Below are positions 26,532 to 34,598 of a stretch of 64,000 nucleotides of DNA, piece after piece. Below the pieces are notes generated by a model, which saw only the letters and a list, made by a program, of their open reading frames with translations, did not search any database and had not been told where the DNA came from. This stretch comes from ECT2AJA-110-A sp035399845 (lineage in GTDB: Bacteria > Planctomycetota > Phycisphaerae > UBA1845 > UTPLA1), in assembly GCA_035399845.1 (NCBI GenBank), contig DAOPJV010000012.1:65097-129096 (forward strand), given 5' to 3'. Position numbers and translations under genes: made by a program. The first letter of the stretch is position 1, and each line of letters opens with the position of its first letter.

Positions 26532-27197
26532 GTGCCGCAACACGATTCGACGCTGCAGGACTTCTACGATCGACTCTTCGAGCGATTCGGCCCGCAGCAT
26601 TGGTGGCCCGGGGAATCCGACGTCGAAATCGTGGTCGGCGCGATCCTGACGCAAAACACGAGCTGGACCAACGTCGAATACGCCATCGACAACCTGAAGC
26701 GAGATCAGCTGCTCGACTGGCGCTCACTTCGTGACATCGATGACACGGCGCTCGCGGAGCGAATTCGCCCGGCGGGGTACTACAACCTGAAGACCAGGCG
26801 ACTCAGGAACTTCGTGAACTGGCTGTGGACGCGCCACGACGGCGATCTGGCGCCGCTGAGGCGCGCTCCCCTCGCGGACGCGCGGGCGCAGCTTCTCGGC
26901 GTCAATGGGATCGGTCCCGAGACGGCGGATTCCATCCTGCTCTATGCGCTGGAACATCCGATCTTCGTGATCGACGCCTACACCGGACGACTGCTTCGCC
27001 GGCATGGTCTGGTGAATGAGAAGGCGACTTATGGCGAGATGCAGGCGATGTTCCATGACCGGCTTCCGCACGACGTCGCGACGTTCAACGAGTACCACGC
27101 GCTGATCGTTCGACTGGCCAGGGAGCACTGCCGCGTTCGCGCTGAATGCGCAAAATGTCCGCTGGCGCATCACGCGCACAACGAACATTTGCGATAG
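26532..27197 (+). CDS. Endonuclease III-like HhH-GPD DNA glycosylase (MagIII-type)
   Basis: 221 aa. WWPGESDVEIVVGAILTQNTSW is the N-terminal HhH-GPD helix block. IRPAGYYNLKTRRL, then LLGVNGIGPETADSILLYALE (helix-hairpin-helix), then FVIDAYTGRLLRRHG with the catalytic Asp. The Lys typical of bifunctional EndoIII in the hairpin (GVGRKTA) is replaced by Glu. The C-terminus CRVRAECAKCPL has only three Cys, so the usual four-Cys 4Fe-4S loop is incomplete. The pattern is closer to 3-methyladenine glycosylase MagIII than to Nth. GTG at 26532 is a plausible start; the frame extends upstream as Arg-rich sequence to 26457. Confidence 0.82.
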   Translation: MPQHDSTLQDFYDRLFERFGPQHWWPGESDVEIVVGAILTQNTSWTNVEYAIDNLKRDQLLDWRSLRDIDDTALAERIRPAGYYNLKTRRLRNFVNWLWTRHDGDLAPLRRAPLADARAQLLGVNGIGPETADSILLYALEHPIFVIDAYTGRLLRRHGLVNEKATYGEMQAMFHDRLPHDVATFNEYHALIVRLAREHCRVRAECAKCPLAHHAHNEHLR

Positions 27198-27283
27198 CTT
27201 GAAAACTGGCGAATCCCGATGACGAGCTACACGGCGGAAAACGAGTCGATTTCGCCGCAGCCGCGCCAAAGGTCCGAGGCGGG

Positions 27284-27436
27284 TCAGCTCATCGTCTTGT
27301 TCTTGTACATCTTGTAGCCGACAAGAATGACGACGATGCCCACCAGCGGCAGAAGCTGCCACCATTCGAAGAAGCTGCCTTCGGCCTGCGGGACAACTTC
27401 CTGGGTCCCTTCCTGAGCGAGTATTTGCGTGAGCAT
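27284..27436 (-). CDS. Small single-pass membrane protein
   Basis: 50 aa. N-terminal acidic/Gln-rich segment (ILAQEGTQEVVPQAEG), then one helix (WWQLLPLVGIVVILVGYKMY), then a short Lys-rich cytoplasmic tail (KNKTMS), so N-out/C-in by the positive-inside rule. GGAG lies 7 nt before the ATG at 27436, strongly supporting translation. No family recognised. Its neighbours are the glycosylase (convergent) and hutH (divergent). Confidence 0.7.
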   Translation of the reverse strand: MLTQILAQEGTQEVVPQAEGSFFEWWQLLPLVGIVVILVGYKMYKNKTMS

Positions 27437-27801
27437 CGCGTTTCTCCACACATCCGGGGGCGTATGATGAAGCGGCGTCACTTTGCCGAACTTCGGATCC
27501 TACTCGCCACCGTGCCACTATGAACCTATCTCAACCACGATGGCGCGCGCCGGGCGCGCAGACACCACCGACAAACCACCAGTAAACAGCGCTGACGCCC
27601 CGTGTCAAGCGATCCAGGCCCTCGCCCCCCGAATCCGCCCCATTCTGCGGGGATGGCCCCGCTTTCGGCGCCGCGCCGCCGGGTACAATTGTCCCGACCC
27701 GCGCCGCAGAGACAGCGCATCTGGTCGAACCCGCCTGCATCACCATATACTCCTCGGGCTTCGCCTGCGGCGATTCGGTAACCAATCAAGGATTGAAGCC
27801 C
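27437..27801. other. 365-bp region upstream of hutH
   Basis: No credible gene. Two possible plus-strand -10 boxes, TACAAT (27684-27689) and TATACT (27746-27751), have weak -35 partners. The first lies inside the palindrome GGTACAATTGTCC. Confidence 0.35.
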
Positions 27802-29319
27802 ATGACGCTGACGCTGGGAGACGCCCCGCTCCATCTCGACCTGCTCGCGGAAATCCACCATCGGCCCATCCGCGTCGAAATCAGTCCGTCCGCGAAACAG
27901 CGAATCGCAGACGCCCGCGCCGAAATCGAACAGCACCTCGCCTCGGGCGAAGTGATCTATGGCGTCAACACGGGCTTCGGTCGCCTCTGTAACAAGCGGA
28001 TCGGTTCGCAGGATCTCGCCAGGCTCCAGGAAAATCTGCTCGTTTCCCACGCGGTCGGTGTCGGAGAACCCATTCCCGACGAAATCGTCCGCCTCATGCT
28101 GCTGCTGAAGATCAACGCCCTGCTCGCCGGCGCCAGCGGTCTTCAGCCCGCGTGTATTGAAACCCTCACGGCGATGCTCAACGCAGACCTGCTGCCTGTC
28201 ATCCCGCGCCGCGGATCGCTCGGCGCGAGTGGCGATCTGGCGCCGCTGGCACACCTCGTTCTGCCGCTGATCGGCCGCGGCGCGGTTCGTGTCAACGGCG
28301 TGGCAGTCGCGGCGGACCAGGCGCTGGCCGACGCCGGCGTCGCGCCGATCACGCTCGGCGCCAAGGACGGCCTGGCGCTGATCAACGGCACGCAGATGAT
28401 GCTCGCGTATGCGACGGACATCGCGATCCGCGCGCGCCGACTGGCAAAGTACGCCGACATCATCGCATCGATTTCCATCGAGGCGGCCAAAGGAAGCCTG
28501 AGCCCGTTTCGGGAAGGACTGATGCGGCTGCGACCCCATCGCGGCGCCGGCGAGACATCGGACAACGTCCGCCGTCTGATGGCCGACAGCGAGATTCTCC
28601 CGTCGCACGCCAACTGCACGAAGGTACAGGACCCCTACTGCCTGCGCTGCGTCCCGGCCGTCCACGGCGCCTGTCGCGACGCGCTCCGGCACGTCTGCGA
28701 TGTTGTCGAAGTTGAACTGAACAGCGTGACGGACAATCCCGTCATCGTCGACGGCGACGTCGTATCGGGCGGCCTGTTCCACGGCGAGTCGCTCGCCATG
28801 ACGATGGACTACCTCGCCATGGCGCTGACCGAGTGGGCGAATATCTCGGAACGCCGGCTGTACATGCTCCTGTTCGGCGATGAGGAACTGCCGGCGCTGC
28901 TGTTGCGGGATACCGGACTCAACAGCGGATTCATGATCGTGCAGTACACGGCGGCGTCACTCGTCAACGCCTGCAAGACGGCCTGCATGCCCGCGAGTGT
29001 CGATTCGATTCCGAGCAGCCTCGGCCAGGAGGATCACGTCAGCATGGGCGCCACGAGCGCCCTGAAGTGCCACGAGATCCTCGATCACGCCGAAATGGTC
29101 CTGGCCATCGAACTCCTGGGCGCCTGCCAGGCGCTGGACTTCCGGCTCCCGCTAAGACCCGGAATCGGTCCCCGTATCGCCCACGCCACGCTTCGCCGGG
29201 ACATTCCGTTCGCCGACGCCGATCGCGCCTTCGGCGGCGACATCGAAAAGGCGATCGAGATCCTGCGCCATGGCGATATTCTGAAGGCGATCGAGGCGGA
29301 AATCGGCGCGCTGGCCTGA
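27802..29319 (+). CDS. hutH: Histidine ammonia-lyase family (aromatic amino acid lyase)
   Basis: 505 aa, family length. IYGVNTGFGRLCN, then RGSLGASGDLAPLAHL, where Ala-Ser-Gly (about residues 143-145) forms the MIO electrophile. ALINGTQMMLAY, QDPYCLRCVPAVHGAC, SVTDNPVIVDGDVVSGGLFHG and SSLGQEDHVSMGA all match the HAL pattern. The reaction is L-histidine to urocanate and ammonia. No urocanase or other hut gene is adjacent, so tyrosine/phenylalanine lyase or mutase activity is not excluded. The ATG at 27802 is chosen with AAGGA about 9 nt upstream over the in-frame TTG at 27793. Confidence 0.9.
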   Translation: MTLTLGDAPLHLDLLAEIHHRPIRVEISPSAKQRIADARAEIEQHLASGEVIYGVNTGFGRLCNKRIGSQDLARLQENLLVSHAVGVGEPIPDEIVRLMLLLKINALLAGASGLQPACIETLTAMLNADLLPVIPRRGSLGASGDLAPLAHLVLPLIGRGAVRVNGVAVAADQALADAGVAPITLGAKDGLALINGTQMMLAYATDIAIRARRLAKYADIIASISIEAAKGSLSPFREGLMRLRPHRGAGETSDNVRRLMADSEILPSHANCTKVQDPYCLRCVPAVHGACRDALRHVCDVVEVELNSVTDNPVIVDGDVVSGGLFHGESLAMTMDYLAMALTEWANISERRLYMLLFGDEELPALLLRDTGLNSGFMIVQYTAASLVNACKTACMPASVDSIPSSLGQEDHVSMGATSALKCHEILDHAEMVLAIELLGACQALDFRLPLRPGIGPRIAHATLRRDIPFADADRAFGGDIEKAIEILRHGDILKAIEAEIGALA

Positions 29320-29371
29320 TCGCACGCGACCCGCCGGAAAACTCGCCCTTTGGCCGGCCCCACGCGGCCCT

Positions 29372-29377
29372 TATAAT
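29372..29377 (+). promoter_or_regulatory. TATAAT promoter of the micro-protein pair
   Basis: Perfect TATAAT with TTGGCC (29350-29355) 16 nt upstream. The predicted transcript starts near 29385. It contains a 22-codon frame (29388-29456) whose TGA overlaps the ATG of the first micro-protein. Confidence 0.55.
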
Positions 29378-29452
29378 CCGAACAGCGATGGCGGCGAGCA
29401 AGTCGAGTCGTCGCGACGATTGGACGATGAATAACAGGATGGGAGGCAATCG

Positions 29453-29590
29453 ATGATCGGCATTGTATGTGTTCTGGTGGAGTCCACGTTGACGCCCCTT
29501 CAGGGCTTTCTCAACTTCTTCCTCAACCTCTTCGGTCTCGACGGCGTGTCGTTCGTCAGCGACATCCTCGGCTTCCTCGGCTGCTCCTGA
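29453..29590 (+). CDS. Micro-protein 1 of a tandem paralogous pair
   Basis: 45 aa: MIGIVCVLVESTLTPLQGFL, then NFFLNLFGLDGVSFVSDILG, then FLGCS. Hydrophobic, with Cys6 and Cys44. GGGAGG lies about 7 nt before the ATG. It aligns along its length with the 46-aa product of 29658-29798, sharing Cys6, LV, P-x-Q, FF, FGL and the C-terminal GC. No signal-peptide cleavage site or known family. It could be a membrane-associated or amphipathic peptide; function unknown. Conservation between the two copies is the main evidence for coding. Confidence 0.65.
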   Translation: MIGIVCVLVESTLTPLQGFLNFFLNLFGLDGVSFVSDILGFLGCS

Positions 29591-29657
29591 TTCCCTCCGG
29601 ACGCCGCTCAGCGCCGCCGCGCCCGACGCCATCCGAAATCGCCATGGAGTCGAAACG

Positions 29658-29798
29658 ATGACAAGTCTCTTGTGTACCCTCGTCACGGCCTTCGTTCAGA
29701 TTCCCCAGGCCATCTTCGACTTCTTCTACGGCATCTTCGGGCTGTCGGCGCCGGACCTCACATTCGGCGTCGGCTCCATCTTCGGCTGCAATCTCTGA
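29658..29798 (+). CDS. Micro-protein 2 of a tandem paralogous pair
   Basis: 46 aa: MTSLLCTLVTAFVQIPQAIF, then DFFYGIFGLSAPDLTFGVGS, then IFGCNL. Cys6 and Cys44 sit at the same positions as in the 45-aa product upstream. GGAG (29646-29649) lies 8 nt before the ATG. The 67-nt spacer suggests one transcript. Function unknown. Confidence 0.65.
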   Translation: MTSLLCTLVTAFVQIPQAIFDFFYGIFGLSAPDLTFGVGSIFGCNL

Positions 29799-30057
29799 CG
29801 CCCTGACAACCGCGACGCAATCCGCGAAGGAACGCCGGACGCGACGCCCGCCCCCGACGTCTCATGTCGTTGGAGCGCGGACTCCACGCGCCCCGATAAG
29901 CTCTCAACCTTAAGAAAGATTATGAAGATTGCGTTAAGCAATTCTGTAATAATCGTGTCGACATGACGTTTCGCCACACCGGGTGAAATTCGACTAACCG
30001 GCCGAATCGCTCGTGATTTCGCCGATTCCCGCCACCTGTGCACCTGAGGCGCCAACC

Positions 30058-32370
30058 ATGAAACACGCAATCGCCGTCGCTATCGCCGCCATTTGTCTCG
30101 GCTTCATTTCGCAGGAGCTGCGCGCCCAGGATCTCTACGACACGACGGTCCTGCGGACCATGAACTTCACGTTTGCCGACGCCAACTGGGAGACGCAGCT
30201 CCGCCAGAACTACGTGTCGCAGACAAACATCCTCGCCGACCTCGAAGTCGACGGCGAAGTGTACACCGATGTCGGCGTGCGGATCCGCGGCAATACGTCC
30301 TACACGGCCCTGCCCAGCGGTTCGCAGAAGTTCTCGCTGAATGTCGAAATGGACTACGTCGATCCCGATCAGGACCTGCTGGGCTATTCGTCCCTCAACC
30401 TGAACAACGGTTTTCACGATCCGACATTCTGCCGGGAAGTCCTCTACAACAACTTTGTCGCCGAGTTCATCCCGAATCCGCGCGCAAATCACGTGCTCGT
30501 CACGATCAACGGGGAAAACTGGGGCGTCTATATCAACGTCCAGCAGTTCAACAAGACGATGCTCAGCACGCGTTTCCCCGACACAAGCGGTCTTCGCATC
30601 AAGTGTGCGAACAACCCCAACGGTCCGGGTCTCCGCTACGTTGGAACGAGCCCGGCCAACTACTCGGGCTACGAAATCAAGAATGACGGCGGACTCGCCG
30701 ACCCGTGGACCGCCCTGATCGCCGTCTGCAACGCCGTCACGAACGGATCCCTGACGGACTGGTCACAGATCGACGAGGTATTCGCCGTCGATCCGTCCAT
30801 CTGGTCGATCGTCCTCGAGAACATGCTGACGGACGACGACAGCTACGTGAACAAGGGCGCCGACTTCATGCTCTATCGCAATCCGACGGATGAACGCACA
30901 TTCCTGCTGCAGACGGATGCGAACGAGACATTCACGCAGGCGAGCTGGACCGTGACGAAGAACTTCACATCAACGACCAAGCCGGTGCTGAGTCACGTGC
31001 TCAGCGTCGCCGAGCTTCGACAGCGATACATGGCGCATTTCCGCACGGCGATGGAAAACCTGAGCTGGACCTACTTCGAGCCGAAGGCGACGGCCCTGCG
31101 CAATTTGATCGACGCGTCGGTACAGGCCGATCCGAAGAAGCTCTACTCCTACGCCCAGTTCCAGACCAACTTCACGAGCACCGTCAGCCTTGGCGGCGGC
31201 GGTCCCTTCGGCGGCAATCTCATCGGCCTGCAGGAATTCGTCGACCAGCGAGCGACATTCCTCAACAGCACGGCCGAGCTCGTCGCCAGTGGCCCGACCA
31301 TTCTCAATGTGCAGGCCTCGGACGACGCGCCGGACCCCGCCGACAGCGTCACGATCACGGCGGATGTCACGCCGAGCGGCGGCGCCATCGCAACTGTCGA
31401 ACTGTTCTATCGCCCCAATCCGACGGACATCTACCAGCGCGTCGCCATGACCAACATCGGCGGCGACACCTATGGCGTCGTTCTGCCGATTTCGGCGACG
31501 GCCGGCCAGCGCGTCGCGTATTACGTCGGCGCAACGGCGTCCAACACATACGCCTCGTCGACCTTTGCGCCCGCCCTCACGGAATGGGCGCCGCTCTACA
31601 TCAACTACACCTTCGGTTCGACAGGCGGCATGCGCATCACAGAGTGGATGTACTCCGGCGACAGCGGTGAGTTCATCGAGTTCACCAACCTGTCAGACGA
31701 TCCGATCGATATGACAGGCTGGAGCTACGACGACGATCACGTAACGCCCGGCGCCTTCGATCTCAGCGCCTTCGGTGTCGTCCAGCCGGGCGAGTCCGTC
31801 GTCATCACGGAAAGCGTCGAAGCCGATTTCCGAACGGCGTGGGCCCTCGACGCAAACGTAAAGATCATCGGCGAACTCGGGGTCGCGACGGGGAACAACC
31901 TTGGCCGCAACGACACAATCAACCTCTACGACGCCGGCGGAACGCTCATCGATCGCCTCACGTACGGCGATCAGACGTTCGACGGCTCGATCCGAACGCG
32001 CGACGCCAGCGGTCAGACCTGCCTGGGCAACGTCGGGCAGGACGATGTCATCGCGTGGGAACTCTCCGAAGCCGCTGACGCCTTTGGCTCGACTACGGCG
32101 ACGACCGGCGAAGTCGGCTCACCAGGAAGCTACTACGCCCTCTCCTGCGGCTGCATCGCGACGGGACCGGCCGCCGACCTGAACTGCGACGCGTTGATTG
32201 ACGCCGGCGACATTCAGGCGTTTACGCTGGCCCTGACAGACGCCACCGGCTACGCGAGCGCGTACGCGTCGTGCGACATCAACAACGGCGACATGAACTG
32301 CGACGGAAATGTCGACGCGAATGACATCCCGGCGTTTGTGGACTGCGTGCTGGCCGGTGGCTGCCAGTAG
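30058..32370 (+). CDS. Secreted CotH-type protein with lamin-tail-like and dockerin-like domains
   Basis: 770 aa. Signal peptide MKHAIAVAIAAICLGFISQE with cleavage after LRAQ. Residues about 45-340 resemble the CotH kinase family: GVRIRGNTSYTALPSGSQKF, LLGYSSLNLNNGFHDPTFCR, NGENWGVYINVQQFNKTML. A beta-sandwich (about 425-525) is followed by a lamin-tail-like domain (MRITEWMYSGDSGEFIEFTN, then YDAGGTLIDRLTYG). The C-terminus has two EF-hand-like dockerin motifs (DLNCDALIDAGDIQAFTLAL and GDMNCDGNVDANDIPAFVDC). Likely surface or extracellular. The ATG at 30058 directly precedes the signal peptide. An AT-rich leader (29905-29960) precedes it. Convergent with the retron operon. Confidence 0.85.
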   Translation: MKHAIAVAIAAICLGFISQELRAQDLYDTTVLRTMNFTFADANWETQLRQNYVSQTNILADLEVDGEVYTDVGVRIRGNTSYTALPSGSQKFSLNVEMDYVDPDQDLLGYSSLNLNNGFHDPTFCREVLYNNFVAEFIPNPRANHVLVTINGENWGVYINVQQFNKTMLSTRFPDTSGLRIKCANNPNGPGLRYVGTSPANYSGYEIKNDGGLADPWTALIAVCNAVTNGSLTDWSQIDEVFAVDPSIWSIVLENMLTDDDSYVNKGADFMLYRNPTDERTFLLQTDANETFTQASWTVTKNFTSTTKPVLSHVLSVAELRQRYMAHFRTAMENLSWTYFEPKATALRNLIDASVQADPKKLYSYAQFQTNFTSTVSLGGGGPFGGNLIGLQEFVDQRATFLNSTAELVASGPTILNVQASDDAPDPADSVTITADVTPSGGAIATVELFYRPNPTDIYQRVAMTNIGGDTYGVVLPISATAGQRVAYYVGATASNTYASSTFAPALTEWAPLYINYTFGSTGGMRITEWMYSGDSGEFIEFTNLSDDPIDMTGWSYDDDHVTPGAFDLSAFGVVQPGESVVITESVEADFRTAWALDANVKIIGELGVATGNNLGRNDTINLYDAGGTLIDRLTYGDQTFDGSIRTRDASGQTCLGNVGQDDVIAWELSEAADAFGSTTATTGEVGSPGSYYALSCGCIATGPAADLNCDALIDAGDIQAFTLALTDATGYASAYASCDINNGDMNCDGNVDANDIPAFVDCVLAGGCQ

Positions 32371-32384
32371 GCGCGCCGGCAGCG

Positions 32385-32657
32385 CTAGACCGTCGCCGGC
32401 CCGCGTTTGCGTGAGAGCGTGTAAACAGCCAGCAAGAACACCAGTTCCATGATCAGGAAATAGTGGAGCGGCAGCGCGACCATTGCCGTGAAATGCAGGC
32501 CGGCGCCCAGAATCAAAGTCACGACGGCGCGATTCCGTGACTGAACACGAGCGGTCCGATCCAGGTTCAGGTTCATGAAATTGCTGATCAATTGCGATCC
32601 CACCAGGAGCATCGCGACGTTCGCAAGCAGAATGCCCGTTGCAATCAACAGCGTCAT
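32385..32657 (-). CDS. 90-aa integral membrane protein coupled to the retron reverse transcriptase
   Basis: 90 aa, three hydrophobic segments: LLIATGILLANVAMLLVGSQ, then VVTLILGAGLHFTAMVALPL, then FLIMELVFLLAVYTL, with a basic loop DRTARVQSRNR between the first two and a basic C-terminus (SRKRGP). Its ATG overlaps the TGA of the reverse transcriptase gene (TGATG) and follows GGGGGCGG, so translation is probably coupled. The same arrangement joins the HEAT-like and SWIM genes upstream. A membrane protein at the end of a retron operon is a candidate effector (some defence systems use small transmembrane effectors), but this is inference. No family recognised. Confidence 0.75.
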   Translation of the reverse strand: MTLLIATGILLANVAMLLVGSQLISNFMNLNLDRTARVQSRNRAVVTLILGAGLHFTAMVALPLHYFLIMELVFLLAVYTLSRKRGPATV

Positions 32658-34306
32658 CAACCGCCCCCAGACGCCAGCGCGTCCAGTTCGTTCCGCATTG
32701 ACTGGCCGAGACTCGGGTTCACCATCGTGATGTAGGCGATCATGCCCCGCAGCCAGCTCTCGAAGAACGGATGATTCTCGCGATTCTGCCGCGCAAGCCC
32801 CTCCCGCTTCGCGCGATGGAGAATCGCCCGAATCCGGCGGACCTCTTTGCGGGGCACATTGATCCTGTCGTTGACGACCAGCCCCGTCACAACCTGCCGC
32901 TGATTCGGCCGGAGCACGCGCGTCTTCTTTTCGTTGACCTCGAATCCTTCGTCCTGCGCGATGTGGCGGATCCGCGCAAGCAGGTAGCCGACGTGCGCGT
33001 CGCCCGCGTCCCTGCGGGAAAATGACAGGTCGTCGGCGTATCGCGTGTATGTCCAGCCGAGTTTGCGGGCAATGCCCGCCAGGCGTTGATCGATCCCGCG
33101 CGCGATCAGGTTGGAGATCGCCGGGCTCGTGCAGGCGCCCTGCGGCAGCGCCCGGGGCCCCGTCGCGGCAAAATAAGCTCTGCCCTCATACTTCATCTCA
33201 CTGCGCGGCGATTCCGTGCACAGCAGCGCAAAAATCGTCGCCACAGCGGGCGAAAAACCCAGCGAGCGAAACATCCCCATCACACGCGGAAATGTGATGG
33301 ATGGGAAGAAGTCCGTCAGGTCCACATTCACGAGCGTGTTCGCGCCGACATGGGGCGCGGCGTTCGTGACTGTGGACCGACCGGCAACGAACCCATGCGC
33401 CGCATCGTGTGTTCCGACCTTCGCCAGCACGTTTTCAAGGATCCAGCGTTGCGCGGCGTCCATCGCCTCGTGTGGCGCCGACAGCAGTCGTTCGCCGCCG
33501 GACTTTTTCGGGACCCTGAACGACACGTAATGCGTCCGCTGCGGCGCATCGCTGTGGTAAGCCAGGAACTTCAGTCGCGGAATCGAGATGTTCATCGCGG
33601 CCGACACGTCAGACGGCGTCGCCAGCGACGGCAGTCCGGCGCCGCGCAGCGCTTCGACGTTCGATCGGCGATCCGCCAGCCCCCGAGAAACACCGCGCCC
33701 CAGGAAGACGATGTCCGTCGCCCGCCGCCGCGCGATCGCTTCGGCCCGGGCCTGCTTTCGACGCGCCGATTCTTCAATCTTCTGTTTCCTGCGAGCCGCC
33801 CGTTCCTCGCGCGAAAGCTGAACCGCCGCCTCGCCACGACGCTGAACGGCCGACCAGTCCCCTCGCGCTTCGCTCATCGCGCGGCCGACGTCATGGATGT
33901 GAACAAGCTCTTCGGACGAAATCAGGCCGAGCCCCACCATCGTGCGATCGATGACCTGGATGCGCGGCAGGCTGGCGTCCGGGATCACGTTCATCGGATC
34001 GAAGTAGGCCGACTTCATGGATCCGGCGGCGGCGATCGTGCTCATGGCTTCCGCCGTCGTCATCGGCCTGAACTTCTCGGCGTCCAGCCCGGAGAGATTC
34101 TGGGGGCGTACCGGCGGCGGCGCGACGGCGCCCTGATCGGCTCGCTTCGTCTGCGCGAGCGGAATCGGGTACGGCGCCCCACGCGGATGATTGCAGTTGG
34201 CGCAGAAGCGGGCCCCCGCGCGATAGGGCTGCCGGCATCGCGCGCAGAACTCCCTGCCGGCGGGCTCGCCGCCAATGACGCGCCTGATGAAATCGAACAG
34301 CCCCAT
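32657..34306 (-). CDS. Retron-type reverse transcriptase with N-terminal zinc ribbon
   Basis: 549 aa. Zinc ribbon FCARCRQPYRAGARFCANC (Cys 21, 24, 35, 38), a Pro-rich linker, and a highly charged helix (about 160-195) precede the RT domain, which starts near residue 230. RT features: NAAPH at 315-319 (the retron NAxxH motif), DLTDFFPS at 329-336 (first catalytic Asp), LPQGACTSP at 387-395, TRYADDLSFS with YADD at 423-426, and VTGLVVN at 473-479 (the retron VTG motif). A typical retron RT is about 300-350 aa; the extension here adds about 230. It would reverse-transcribe the adjacent ncRNA into msDNA. No clear Shine-Dalgarno site. Coupled to the small membrane protein gene. Confidence 0.93.
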   Translation of the reverse strand: MGLFDFIRRVIGGEPAGREFCARCRQPYRAGARFCANCNHPRGAPYPIPLAQTKRADQGAVAPPPVRPQNLSGLDAEKFRPMTTAEAMSTIAAAGSMKSAYFDPMNVIPDASLPRIQVIDRTMVGLGLISSEELVHIHDVGRAMSEARGDWSAVQRRGEAAVQLSREERAARRKQKIEESARRKQARAEAIARRRATDIVFLGRGVSRGLADRRSNVEALRGAGLPSLATPSDVSAAMNISIPRLKFLAYHSDAPQRTHYVSFRVPKKSGGERLLSAPHEAMDAAQRWILENVLAKVGTHDAAHGFVAGRSTVTNAAPHVGANTLVNVDLTDFFPSITFPRVMGMFRSLGFSPAVATIFALLCTESPRSEMKYEGRAYFAATGPRALPQGACTSPAISNLIARGIDQRLAGIARKLGWTYTRYADDLSFSRRDAGDAHVGYLLARIRHIAQDEGFEVNEKKTRVLRPNQRQVVTGLVVNDRINVPRKEVRRIRAILHRAKREGLARQNRENHPFFESWLRGMIAYITMVNPSLGQSMRNELDALASGGG

Positions 34307-34337
34307 GATTTACTCGCCGAATCTTCGACAAAAGATC

Positions 34338-34552
34338 GGGGGGCCGATCACCTGACTTCAGATCTCCGGACCGAGGTCGTTAACCAAGGCTCTACACGCC
34401 AGCCGGCGCGTCGGGAGTCTTGACTCGTCATGGCCGAACGCGCCGGCTGGCGTGTAGAGCCATACGAACAACGGCCTTGGGGACGCATGCAAAGCCAAAC
34501 TCACCCACGGCGGAACGCCGCAGAAAAAGTCTCAGGTGATCGGCGATCCCCC
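34338..34552 (-). ncRNA. Candidate retron msr-msd RNA
   Basis: The 292-bp gap before the reverse transcriptase start is highly structured when read on the minus strand. A 13-nt perfect inverted repeat (34343-34355 with 34532-34544), extended by five G-C pairs (34338-34342 with 34548-34552) across a 3-nt bulge, fits the a2/a1 pairing. Inside, on the 5' (msr) side, is a 5-bp hairpin (34508-34520). On the 3' (msd) side is a perfect 23-bp stem (34388-34410 with 34439-34461) with a 28-nt structured loop. Order and position, a1-msr-msd-a2 just upstream of the RT, are those of retrons. The branching G after a1 is not assigned. Confidence 0.85.
34388..34461 (-). repeat. 23-bp perfect inverted repeat, msd stem
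   Basis: Arms 34388-34410 and 34439-34461 are perfectly complementary. The loop adds four more pairs (34411-34414 with 34434-34437) and contains a GAGTC-TT-GACTC mini-hairpin. This is the predicted template of the single-stranded DNA. Confidence 0.92.
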
Positions 34553-34598
34553 TTTCGTATCGCACACCGCGCGACAGCTTGTTCTACTTTCGCGACGG

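Noticed and set aside
27526..28782. Long open frame antisense to hutH
   Set aside because: Low-complexity Asp/Arg/Gln-rich translation with no domain; the sense strand has all HAL motifs.
33086..34423. Plus-strand open frame over the RT and ncRNA
   Set aside because: No domain; would run through the msd hairpin; the RT motifs on the opposite strand are unambiguous.
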